Program-made: the position numbers and the translations under genes | Notes under the pieces: model-generated | Told to the model about the DNA's origin: nothing | Databases searched by the model: none | The model's input: only the letters and a program-made list of their open reading frames with translations | Part shown: positions 7,203 to 14,804 of the stretch, in pieces | How the letters are laid out: each line of letters begins with the position of its first letter | Position numbering within the stretch: the stretch's first letter is position 1 | Assembly: GCA_937873005.1 (NCBI GenBank) | Contig: CALMUY010000201.1 | Coordinates: forward strand, 1 to 32,570 | DNA: 32,570 bases | Direction: 5' to 3' | DNA from: an uncultured Aeromicrobium sp. | Lineage (GTDB): Bacteria > Actinomycetota > Actinomycetes > Propionibacteriales > Nocardioidaceae

Positions 7203-10200
7203 CTAGACGTTCCGCCGGTATTGGCCACCCACCTCGAAGAACGCTTCGGTGACTTGCTGTAGCGAGCACACGCGGGCAGCGTCCATCAACACGGCGAACA
7301 CGTTGTCGCCACGCGTAGCGGCCACCTTCAGGCGTTCGAGTGCGGCGGCCGCCTCGTCGGTGTGGGTGGCTCGGAAACCGCGCACGCGTTCGAGTTGTGA
7401 TTCCTTCTCAGCTTCAGTTGCGCGCGCGAGTTCGATGCGTGGAGGTTCCTCGTCGCGTGCGCGTGGCAGGAAGGTATTCACACCGATGATGGGCAGGGAG
7501 CCGTCGTGCTTGCGGTGTTCGTACAGCAGCGATTCGTCTTGAATGCGCCCACGCTGGAAACCGGTCTCCATCGCGCCCAACACGCCACCGCGTTCGCTGA
7601 TGGCATCGAACTCGCGGAGGACAGCCGCCTCGACCAAGTCGGTGAGTTCGTCGATCACGAACGAGCCTTGGTTCGGGTTCTCGTTCATCGCCAATCCCCA
7701 CTCGCGGTTGATGATGAGTTGGATCGCGAGCGCACGGCGAACCGACTCGTCCGTCGGCGTCGTGACGGCTTCGTCATAGGCGTTGGTGTGCAGACTGTTG
7801 GCGTTGTCGTAAATCGCGATGAGCGCCTGCAGGGTCGTGCGGATGTCGTTGAAGTCCATTTCTTGGGCGTGCAGCGAACGCCCGGAGGTTTGAACGTGAT
7901 ATTTCAGTTTCTGACTGCGCTCATTCGCGCCGTACTTCTCACGCATCGCAATCGCCCAAATACGCCGGGCAACACGCCCGAGCACCGTATATTCGGGGTC
8001 CATCCCGTTCGAGAAAAAGAACGACAAGTTCGGGGCGAAATCGTCAATGTGCATCCCGCGCGCGAGATAGGCCTCGACGTAGGTGAACCCGTTCGACAAA
8101 GTAAACGCAAGTTGGCTGATGGGGTTCGCGCCAGCCTCCGCAATGTGGTAGCCAGAAATCGACACCGAATAGAAGTTTCGAACACCGTTCTCGATGAACC
8201 ACTCTTGAATATCGCCCATCATGCGCAGGCTGAACTCCGTTGAGAACAAGCACGTGTTTTGGCCCTGATCCTCTTTGAGGATGTCGGCTTGGACGGTTCC
8301 GCGCACATTCTGAACCGTGTAGGCAGCAATCTGGGTGCGCTCATCAGCGTTCGGGACGCGCCCCTCGCGCTCGGTGAACAACTCGAGCTGCTGATCGATC
8401 GCCGTGTTGAGGAAGAACGCCAACACGGTGGGAGCGGGACCGTTAATCGTCATCGAAACTGACGTGCTCGGGTCGACGAGGTTGAAACCTCGATACAACT
8501 CCTTCATGTCGTCGAGGGTTGCTACGGAAACACCGGAGGTTCCGACTTTGCCGTAAATGTCTGGTCGCGGGTCGGGGTCACGGCCATACAACGTGACCGA
8601 ATCGAACGCCGTCGACAACCGGGTGGCCGGTTGACCTTCGCTCAAGACTCGGAACCGACGGTTGGTGCGGGCTGGGTCGCCTTCACCGGCAAACATGCGG
8701 GCCGGATCTTCGTTGTCACGTTTGAAGGTGAAAACGCCAGCGGTGAACGGGAAGAAGCCGGGCAGGTTTTCGCGTCGCCAGAACCGCAATAGGTCGCCAT
8801 GGGAGCGGAACTTCGGCAGGCTCACGCGGCGCACCTTGTTGCCAGAGAGCGTGTCCTTCGTGAGCGCGAACGTGAGTTCCTTGTCGCGCACGCGGATCCG
8901 GTGCTCATCGCCTGAATATGATTCGACGACTGCGGGCCACGCGGCGAACTGCTCGCGCACCTCGTCAGGCAGCGCGGCGTGCGCTTGCGACGCGAGTTCT
9001 GCGACTCGTTCGTCGGCGACTTCGGCCGCCACTGCAGCAAAATGTTGGGCCCGGTCAGCGGCATCGGCTAAACGCTCGGTTTCGGCATGGAAATCGCGAA
9101 TCGTCTGGGTGATTTCTGACAGGTAGCGGGTTCGGGCCGGCGGAATGATGTGGTGTTCCAAACGTGAAAAGCGCACATCGACGGCGGGCAGAACACCTGG
9201 CTCCCAGCCGAGCAGCGCCCGAAGTTCTTGATAGAGGGCAGTGGTTCCTTCGTCGTTGAAGTGCGCGGCGCTCGTGCCAAATACGGGCATTTCTTCTGGC
9301 CGCTTGCCGAACGCTTCGCGGTTGCGCACGAGTTGTTTCGACACGTCACGCAGTGCGTCTTTTGCGCCGTGGCGCTCGAATTTGTTGATGGCGACGATAT
9401 CGGCATAGTCGAGCATGTCGATCTTCTCGAGTTGCGACGACGCGCCAAACTCGGGCGTCATCACATACAAGGAATGGTCAACGTGCGACAAGATCCCGGC
9501 ATCGCCCTGGCCGATGCCTGGGGTTTCGACAATGACGAGGTCATGTCCGGCCGCTTTGAGGATGTTCACGATCTGATCGAGAGATTCGGGTACTTCATGT
9601 GAGCCACGCGTGGCGAGTGAACGGAAGTAAATGCGGTCGCCGTCAATGGCGTTCTGGCGGATCCGGTCGCCGAGCAGCGCCCCACCGCCTTTGCGGCGAG
9701 TGGGATCGATCGCGACGACAGCGATGCTGAGCTTGTCTTCTTGATCGAGTCGGAAGCGTCGGATGAGTTCGTCAGTGAGCGAGCTTTTCCCTGAACCACC
9801 CGTGCCGGTAATACCGAGCACGCGAGCCGACGAGCCGGCAGCAATGGCGGCAACGCTGGTCGCGACAGACTCGTCGAGTTGGCCGAGTTCAGCAGCCGTG
9901 ATCGCTCGAGCGATGGCGCCGTGGTCGCCTGCTTGGAGTCCGGCGAGATCTGGCTGGCCGAACGACATGACGTCAACATCGCATTCGCGGATCAGGGTGT
10001 TGAGCATCATCGGTAGGCCCAGATTTTGGCCGGCTTCTGGAGAGAAGATGGTGACGCCTACCGAAGCGAGGCCTGCGATTTCATCGGCCACGTTGACACC
10101 GCCACCACCGCCGTAAACCTTGATGTGACCGGCGCCACGCTGCTGAAGCAACTCCACGAGGTACTTGAAATATTCGACGTGGCCACCCTGATAGGAACTG

Positions 10201-10400
10201 ACAGCAATGCCTTGCACGTCTTCCTCGATGGCGGCATCGACAACTTCAGCGACCGAGCGGTTGTGCCCCAAGTGAATGACTTCAGCACCTTGGGATTGCA
10301 GGATCCGCCGCATGATGTTGATGCTCGCGTCGTGGCCGTCAAAAAGGCTCGAAGCGGTAACGAAACGAACTGGGTGACTGGGCCGGTGCAACTCGGACAT
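7203..10400 (-). CDS. icmF: Fused isobutyryl-CoA mutase with G-protein chaperone (IcmF)
   Basis: IcmF interconverts isobutyryl-CoA and n-butyryl-CoA with adenosylcobalamin, and its internal MeaB-like GTPase protects and loads the cofactor. The ATG at 10400 has AAGGAG 4 nt upstream, giving 1065 residues, close to known IcmF proteins. The B12-binding domain comes first, with the axial-His motif DGHDAS near residue 20 and GGGGG near 100. Then follows the GTPase: P-loop GTGGSGKS near 195-205, AIDPTRRKGGGALLGDR, ETPGIGQGDAG and NKFE. The mutase barrel runs from about 515 to the end. Gln714 in DQGQNT stands where methylmalonyl-CoA mutases have the carboxylate-binding Arg, which argues against methylmalonyl-CoA as substrate. 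It faces a MarR gene across a palindromic operator and lies beside the B12 uptake operon. Confidence 0.93.
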   Translation of the reverse strand: MSELHRPSHPVRFVTASSLFDGHDASINIMRRILQSQGAEVIHLGHNRSVAEVVDAAIEEDVQGIAVSSYQGGHVEYFKYLVELLQQRGAGHIKVYGGGGGVNVADEIAGLASVGVTIFSPEAGQNLGLPMMLNTLIRECDVDVMSFGQPDLAGLQAGDHGAIARAITAAELGQLDESVATSVAAIAAGSSARVLGITGTGGSGKSSLTDELIRRFRLDQEDKLSIAVVAIDPTRRKGGGALLGDRIRQNAIDGDRIYFRSLATRGSHEVPESLDQIVNILKAAGHDLVIVETPGIGQGDAGILSHVDHSLYVMTPEFGASSQLEKIDMLDYADIVAINKFERHGAKDALRDVSKQLVRNREAFGKRPEEMPVFGTSAAHFNDEGTTALYQELRALLGWEPGVLPAVDVRFSRLEHHIIPPARTRYLSEITQTIRDFHAETERLADAADRAQHFAAVAAEVADERVAELASQAHAALPDEVREQFAAWPAVVESYSGDEHRIRVRDKELTFALTKDTLSGNKVRRVSLPKFRSHGDLLRFWRRENLPGFFPFTAGVFTFKRDNEDPARMFAGEGDPARTNRRFRVLSEGQPATRLSTAFDSVTLYGRDPDPRPDIYGKVGTSGVSVATLDDMKELYRGFNLVDPSTSVSMTINGPAPTVLAFFLNTAIDQQLELFTEREGRVPNADERTQIAAYTVQNVRGTVQADILKEDQGQNTCLFSTEFSLRMMGDIQEWFIENGVRNFYSVSISGYHIAEAGANPISQLAFTLSNGFTYVEAYLARGMHIDDFAPNLSFFFSNGMDPEYTVLGRVARRIWAIAMREKYGANERSQKLKYHVQTSGRSLHAQEMDFNDIRTTLQALIAIYDNANSLHTNAYDEAVTTPTDESVRRALAIQLIINREWGLAMNENPNQGSFVIDELTDLVEAAVLREFDAISERGGVLGAMETGFQRGRIQDESLLYEHRKHDGSLPIIGVNTFLPRARDEEPPRIELARATEAEKESQLERVRGFRATHTDEAAAALERLKVAATRGDNVFAVLMDAARVCSLQQVTEAFFEVGGQYRRNV

Positions 10401-10426
10401 GGGGCTCCTTGAAACTTGGTAGTCCA

Positions 10427-10432
10427 ATAGTA
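10427..10432 (-). promoter_or_regulatory. -10 box (TACTAT) for icmF
   Basis: TACTAT on the minus strand would start transcription near 10420, leaving a leader of about 20 nt that carries the AAGGAG site. The -35 (TTTTCC, 10456-10451) is weak. The box overlaps the palindrome at 10428-10445. Confidence 0.45.
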
Positions 10433-10445
10433 GGACTTCCTACTA
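10428..10445. promoter_or_regulatory. 18-bp perfect palindrome, probable MarR operator
   Basis: TAGTAGGA (10428-10435) and TCCTACTA (10438-10445) are exact inverted repeats separated by 2 bp. The size fits a MarR-dimer site. It overlaps the icmF -10 box and fills the space up to the weak -35, so binding should block icmF transcription. It lies about 70 bp upstream of the marR start, so control of marR itself is less direct. Confidence 0.65.
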
Positions 10446-10493
10446 ATTTTGGAAAACCCGGTTGCGCTTGCCGCGGTGCGATTGCTGACTCGC

Positions 10494-10499
10494 TACGGT
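10494..10499 (+). promoter_or_regulatory. Leaderless -10 (TACGGT) for the MarR gene
   Basis: TACGGT is followed by 6 nt and the ATG at 10506. No ribosome site precedes this ATG. The position argues against the longer in-frame start at 10449. Confidence 0.45.
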
Positions 10500-10505
10500 G
10501 AAGTC

Positions 10506-10997
10506 ATGGCCGGCCTTGACTTTGACCCGATTGAACGCGCGGGTGAACTCTGGGCCGAACGCGTTGGAGATGCAAGCGCGATGCGTTTCGCCACCTCGAT
10601 CATGCGCGTGCAGCAAGTGCTCCTCGCCGAGTTTGATGCGGCGCTCAAGCCGCATGGCATTACGTTTGCCAGATATGAAGTCTTACGCCTCTTGTCGTTT
10701 AGCAAATCAGGGGCGCTGCCGTTGTCGAAGATTGGCGAACGCCTCATGGTGCACCCCACCTCGGTGACGAGCCTGATCGACAAGTTGGTTGATCAGGGAC
10801 TCGTCTTGCGCGAACACGACGAGCACGATCGACGACGTGTGCTCGCGTCGCTGACCGACCATGGCAACCAGGTTCTCGAAGCGGCTACGACTGCGCTTAC
10901 GGACACCGACTTCGGTCTAGGCGCCCTTACGCGCGAGCAACAAGAAGAGGGCTACGCGCTGCTCAAAACGTTCCGGGCGGCCAACGCAGATTGGTAA
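10506..10997 (+). CDS. MarR-family transcriptional regulator
   Basis: This is a 163-residue winged-helix regulator. It has an N-terminal dimer helix region (SIMRVQQVLLAEFDAALKPHGIT), the core YEVLRLLSFSKSGALPLSKIGERLMVHPTSVTSLIDKLVDQGLV with the recognition helix in HPTSVTSLIDKL, and the wing motif EHDEHDRRRVLASLTDHG, where the DRR signature is typical of MarR. It is divergent from icmF, and an 18-bp palindrome lies inside the icmF promoter, so icmF is the likely target. The inducing ligand could be an acyl-CoA or free acid from the same pathway; the sequence does not show this. The downstream gene is on the same strand but has its own riboswitch leader. Confidence 0.88.
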   Translation: MAGLDFDPIERAGELWAERVGDASAMRFATSIMRVQQVLLAEFDAALKPHGITFARYEVLRLLSFSKSGALPLSKIGERLMVHPTSVTSLIDKLVDQGLVLREHDEHDRRRVLASLTDHGNQVLEAATTALTDTDFGLGALTREQQEEGYALLKTFRAANADW

Positions 10998-11017
10998 CAC
11001 AGTGTGAACTGAGTTAC
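10994..11017 (+). terminator. Stem-loop at the MarR stop codon, possible weak terminator
   Basis: GTAACACAGT and ACTGAGTTAC form 10-bp arms with one mismatch around a GTGA loop. The TAA stop lies in the left arm. The following bases contain only short T runs, so termination is uncertain. An operator role is also possible. Confidence 0.35.
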
Positions 11018-11094
11018 GTGTGATGTTTGTCCCGTCAGACACCGTTCATTAACGCGTATAGCCCCGAAAGTGTTAGCGTTTGGCCAGAACTCAC

Positions 11095-11214
11095 TTGAGT
11101 TTGAGAACAACCTGCCTCGACCGCGAGGGAAGCCGGTGAAAGTCCGGCGCTGACCCGCAACCGTAAATCGCTATCTGCGAAAGCCGGAAAACTCGCCCGA
11201 GGTTCACCACTCGA
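11095..11214 (+). ncRNA. Cobalamin riboswitch aptamer
   Basis: The conserved B12-riboswitch core is present at 11127-11166: GGGAAGCCGGTGAAAGTCC, then CTGACCCGCAACCGTAA. It is followed by the AAGCCGGAAAACTCGCC block near 11180-11197. TTGAGT (11095-11100) can pair with ACTCGA (11209-11214) as a closing stem. The aptamer lies directly before the uptake genes, so high cobalamin should switch them off. Boundaries are approximate. Confidence 0.92.
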
Positions 11215-11243
11215 AACATGCTGTCGTGGAATGCAGCGAGCGA

Positions 11244-11281
11244 GATCCGGACCGGATCGAACCTCCTGCAACACAGCAGGA
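11244..11281 (+). promoter_or_regulatory. Riboswitch expression platform with RBS-sequestering hairpin
   Basis: TCCTGC (11264-11269) pairs with GCAGGA (11276-11281), burying the ribosome site AGGAAGG that starts at 11278, 5 nt before the ATG at 11290. Just upstream, GATCCGG-A-CCGGATC (11244-11258) is a perfect inverted repeat that could form an alternative stem. There is no T tract, so control is probably at translation initiation. Confidence 0.7.
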
Positions 11282-11289
11282 AGGTAAAC

Positions 11290-12816
11290 ATGAAGATCAC
11301 ACGCCGAATCACCGCGGGAGCCGCCGCGCTCGCATTGCCCGCGCTAATGCTCGCGAGCAGCCCAGCAGTCGCTAACAGTTCCGAAGCCGCCCAATCTGGA
11401 AGCTGGCTCGCCGGTGAACTCAATTCCGGACTACTCGTAGGCGCTTGGGGGCCTGACCGCGGTCTCAGCGCCGACGCACTCATGACGCTCGAAGTGCTCA
11501 ACGTGGAATCGTCTGCTGCCAATGCCATCGGCGATGCGCTTGCCGCAGACCCCCAGGCTTACATTTCGGGTGAAGCCTTCGGTGACACCGGCAGCACCTA
11601 TGCCGGTGCAACCGGAAAGCTCACCACGGTACTTGCTCTCAACGGGCGTGGCATCACAAACGTGAGTGGTGTGAATCTCGTTGAACGACTCGAATCGGTC
11701 ATCGTCACCGAAGGCCCGGAAACGGGTCGCGGCAAAGACGTTTCGACGTGGGGTGACTACTCGAACGGTGTCGGCCAGGCGTGGGTCACTCGGGGGCTCT
11801 CGATCGCCGATTCCGAACTCGCCGACGAGGCGGCCAACTACCTTCTTGGCAAGCAATGCGCCGACGGAGGTTTCCCAGTCAACCTCAACGCCGAGACCTG
11901 CACGAGCGGGCACGACGCAACTGCCTACGCGATCGCCGCGATCATCGAAGCCCGTTCGTCGGGAGCATTGAACACGACTACAGCGAACTCCGCGATCAAT
12001 TCAGCCGCCGCTTCGTTGAAAAACGCGCAAAATGCTGATGGATCCCTCGGCGCAGATGACGGCATCAACAGCAACTCGACCGGACTTTCCTCGTGGGCAC
12101 TTCGCCTCTCCGGCGAAACCGCAGCGGCGGACAAAGCAGTGACGTGGTTGCGAACTGTCTATGCCAAGTCGGGCAGCGCCTTGAACACCGAAGCCGGCGC
12201 TATCGCTTTCAACCCGGCCGCATTCACGGCCGCCACGACAGGTGGTGTGATCGATGGAGCCTCGCGCGAACAGTGGACTCGCGCCACGGCTCAGGCTGCC
12301 ATCGCATGGGCGGGCGCTAGCGACCCCGAACCAGAACCAGAGCCAGAACCAACCCCTGAAGTTGCCGCACCAGGCACAGTTGTTGCCGGTGCCAATTTCA
12401 ACATCACCGGCTCAGGCTTCGCTCCTGGCGAATCTGTCCTGATCGACTTGAGTCTCGATGGCTCAGGTGGCGGCATGAGCGCAGGCGCGTTCAAGTTCGC
12501 AACCTTGGCAACAGTCACAGCGAACGGCTCCGGCGCAGTAGCGCACGCGGCAGTAGCACCTTCGGTTCCAGGCAACTACACGCTCAGCCTGATCGCAGAA
12601 AGCGGTACCGCAGCTACGCCCATCGTGGTGACGGCACCGCCTGCCGGTCCGGAAACAGACACCGACACAGAGGCCGCTGACGATGATGCTGAGGCAGCAG
12701 ATGAGCTTGACCGCACTGACGGTACTGCCTCGTCTGGCGTGATTGCTGCCGGCGCGGTCCTCGCGCTCATCGGCGGGGCGCTCGCTCTCGTGGCTGTACG
12801 CCGCCGCACGGTCTGA
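11290..12816 (+). CDS. Membrane-anchored alpha/alpha-toroid protein, intrinsic-factor alpha-domain-like
   Basis: The start is the ATG at 11290 behind the riboswitch-controlled AGGAAGG site, giving 508 residues. A signal peptide ends near ANS at residue 29. Residues ~35-345 resemble prenyltransferase/terpene-cyclase-type helical toroids, with repeated motifs such as QCADGGFPVN, DATAYAIAAI and QNADGSLGADDG. That fold also forms the cobalamin-binding alpha domain of intrinsic factor and transcobalamin. A Glu/Pro linker leads to an Ig-like domain (GSGFAPGE) near 365-455. An acidic stretch, a C-terminal membrane helix and RRR complete the protein, so it faces outward and is anchored without LPXTG. 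The riboswitch and the following DUF4430-like and ECF genes make surface B12 capture the likely role. Binding itself is inferred. Confidence 0.8.
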   Translation: MKITRRITAGAAALALPALMLASSPAVANSSEAAQSGSWLAGELNSGLLVGAWGPDRGLSADALMTLEVLNVESSAANAIGDALAADPQAYISGEAFGDTGSTYAGATGKLTTVLALNGRGITNVSGVNLVERLESVIVTEGPETGRGKDVSTWGDYSNGVGQAWVTRGLSIADSELADEAANYLLGKQCADGGFPVNLNAETCTSGHDATAYAIAAIIEARSSGALNTTTANSAINSAAASLKNAQNADGSLGADDGINSNSTGLSSWALRLSGETAAADKAVTWLRTVYAKSGSALNTEAGAIAFNPAAFTAATTGGVIDGASREQWTRATAQAAIAWAGASDPEPEPEPEPTPEVAAPGTVVAGANFNITGSGFAPGESVLIDLSLDGSGGGMSAGAFKFATLATVTANGSGAVAHAAVAPSVPGNYTLSLIAESGTAATPIVVTAPPAGPETDTDTEAADDDAEAADELDRTDGTASSGVIAAGAVLALIGGALALVAVRRRTV

Positions 12817-12830
12817 TCGGGGGTAACCGC

Positions 12831-13649
12831 ATGAACGCACAGCGATTCCTCGCGGACGCATGCGCTTCGGTACTGGTGGCCCTCACCCTCGTTTGGGTGG
12901 GGGCGCCAGCCCAAGCCGCTGCATGCGAAAAGGGCACCGGCACGACCGTGGTCGTGCAAGGCCACGGCATGAACAGCACCCGATGCACGGGCAAAGTTTC
13001 CAAAGCCAGCGATGCTTTTGAAAGCGCGGGCTTCCCCCTCACATATACGACACGGTTCCCGGGGTTCGTATGCCGAGTGTCGGGCAAGCCTGCGTCTGAT
13101 CCGTGCCACACGGCATCGCCTGCGGACGCCTACTGGGGCCTGTTTTGGGCCGACGGCAAGGGCAGCGGCTGGAAATACGCTGACAAGGGCGTGACCCAAT
13201 TGTCGATTCCTGAAGGTGGCTGGGTCGCTTTCCGTTTCCAAGATGGAGACGGAAAAAAGTACCCGAGCGCGAACCCAGTGGGTCCGGCGCCCAAGCCGAC
13301 CCCTAAACCCACAGTGAAGCCAACTCCAAAGCCGACCGTCAAGCCGACGAGCAAACCTTCGGGAACGCCCAGCGCGAGCCCAACTACAAGCACGGCGACC
13401 TCGGCAACACCGACTCCTGGCGGAACGCCCTCCGCGTCGGCGACTCCGGGGTCAACACCCAGCACGGATGCTCCGGCAGCGGCAGGCGATGAATCTGCAG
13501 GCGACTCGACAGACAAAGCGACTGCAGGAGTCAGCACCTCGGCAGACGACGACGCCGGTTCGGGCCCTGGCGTCTGGACCTTTATCGCGCTCGGACTCTT
13601 GGCTTCAGCCGGCGGACTCATCGGCTGGCGCGTTTGGAAGAGGCGCTGA
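12831..13649 (+). CDS. Membrane-anchored DUF4430-like protein, transcobalamin beta-domain-like
   Basis: The protein has 272 residues and follows the toroid gene by 14 nt. A signal peptide ends near AQA-AAC (residues 28-31). Residues ~32-150 look like the small beta-sheet domain of the DUF4430/transcobalamin C-terminal type: VSKASDAFESAGF, then YWGLFWADGKGSGWKYADKG and LSIPEGGWVAFRFQDG. Four Cys in the domain may form disulphides. A long linker of Pro, Thr, Lys and Ser repeats (PKPTPKPTVKPT type) could span the cell wall. A C-terminal membrane helix and WKRR anchor follow. In animals this domain closes over cobalamin bound to the alpha domain; here the two domains are separate neighbouring proteins. 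The family call is from pattern and context. Confidence 0.75.
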   Translation: MNAQRFLADACASVLVALTLVWVGAPAQAAACEKGTGTTVVVQGHGMNSTRCTGKVSKASDAFESAGFPLTYTTRFPGFVCRVSGKPASDPCHTASPADAYWGLFWADGKGSGWKYADKGVTQLSIPEGGWVAFRFQDGDGKKYPSANPVGPAPKPTPKPTVKPTPKPTVKPTSKPSGTPSASPTTSTATSATPTPGGTPSASATPGSTPSTDAPAAAGDESAGDSTDKATAGVSTSADDDAGSGPGVWTFIALGLLASAGGLIGWRVWKRR

Positions 13650-13667
13650 CCAACTCAGCGCACCGCC

Positions 13668-14804
13668 ATGTCCCAGTCCACTCCTGAACTCACGAAACCC
13701 ACGCCCCGCAAGGTGGTGCTCCCACGAGAACTGCACCCGGTGGCGTGGTGGGTGTGGGCGTTAGGCATGGCGGCAGCCGCCTCGATGACAACAAACCCGT
13801 GGATCTTGTTGACGATCGTCGCAGTAGCGGCGATCGTGGTCGAGTTCCGCAGGGGAGATGCGCCGTGGGCATTGTCGTTCGGTTTCTACTTGTGGTTCGG
13901 CCTCATCATCGTGGTCATTCGTGTTGTGTTCAGGATCATTTTCGGTGGAGCGATGGGGCCAGACGATCCAGTCTTGTTCTCGCTCCCGTCGATTCCCCTG
14001 CCTGAAGTCGCTCGCGGGATTGAGTTGCTGGGCGACGTCACGCTCGGCTCGGTGCTAGCCGGCTTGTACGACGGCATGCGCTTGGCCGCCTTGATTATTT
14101 GCGTGGGTGCGGCGAACTCGTTGGCCAACCCACGACAACTGCTCGCCTCGATTCCGCCGGCTTTGTATGAGGTCGGTACCGCGCTGGTAGTTGCGCTATC
14201 GGTCTTTCCGCAACTCGCCGATAGCGTCAAGCGCGTCACGAAAGCACGCCGACTTCGTGGTGAACCCGGCAAAGGCGTCAGCGCCACACGGCGCATCGTG
14301 ATTCCCGTGCTGGAAGACGCGCTCGAACGATCGATGACCTTGGCTGCGAGCATGGACTCGCGCGGGTACGGGCGCGCCGGTGATACGCCACTGCGAGACC
14401 GCTGGTTGACCGGAACGCTCATGATTGTCGCGATGATCGGGCTCGCTGTCGGTAGTTACGGTTTCCTCGACGGCACCGCGCCACGCATCTTGGCGTGGCC
14501 CATGCTCGGCATCGGCGTACTGTTCGCTGTCGCATCCATGTGGGCGGCTGGCAAACGCGTCAAACGCACCCGATATCGAACCATCCGTTGGCAGTTCGGC
14601 GAGTATTCTGCGGTAGGTTCCGGACTTGCGGTGGCGATCGGGTTGAAGTTCGCCGGAGCCGAACATGTGGGTGTCATGTATCCGCCCGTTGACAGCTGGC
14701 CAGAGTTGTTGCCGGTCGTCATCCTCATCCCACTCATCGGGGCCTTGCCGGCCATCTTGACCCCGCCTGCCCTGCGCGACGAAGACACGATGGAGGGCGA
14801 ATGA
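13668..14804 (+). CDS. ecfT: ECF transporter transmembrane component EcfT
   Basis: EcfT links the ATPase to the substrate-binding S component. The 378-residue protein has several hydrophobic segments, two before residue 90 and three in the last 130 residues. It has two coupling motifs of the A-R-G type, ARRLRG near 192-197 and SRGYGR near 229-234, which dock into the ATPase. The length exceeds simple EcfT proteins because of an extra C-terminal membrane region. The gene starts 18 nt after the DUF4430-like gene, and its stop overlaps the next start (ATGA), so it belongs to the riboswitch operon. Cobalamin as substrate is inferred from this context. Confidence 0.88.
   Translation: MSQSTPELTKPTPRKVVLPRELHPVAWWVWALGMAAAASMTTNPWILLTIVAVAAIVVEFRRGDAPWALSFGFYLWFGLIIVVIRVVFRIIFGGAMGPDDPVLFSLPSIPLPEVARGIELLGDVTLGSVLAGLYDGMRLAALIICVGAANSLANPRQLLASIPPALYEVGTALVVALSVFPQLADSVKRVTKARRLRGEPGKGVSATRRIVIPVLEDALERSMTLAASMDSRGYGRAGDTPLRDRWLTGTLMIVAMIGLAVGSYGFLDGTAPRILAWPMLGIGVLFAVASMWAAGKRVKRTRYRTIRWQFGEYSAVGSGLAVAIGLKFAGAEHVGVMYPPVDSWPELLPVVILIPLIGALPAILTPPALRDEDTMEGE

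Noticed and set aside
7203..10400. Possible annotation of the fused mutase as methylmalonyl-CoA mutase
   Set aside because: The order B12 domain, GTPase, mutase and Gln714 in place of Arg identify IcmF.
12576..13241. Minus-strand open frame opposite the two surface B12-type proteins
   Set aside because: The plus strand has signal peptides, membrane anchors and operon spacing; the antisense product has none and starts without a ribosome site.
13300..13400. Repetitive Pro/Lys/Thr codons considered as a non-coding repeat
   Set aside because: They encode an in-frame wall-spanning linker of the DUF4430-like protein.
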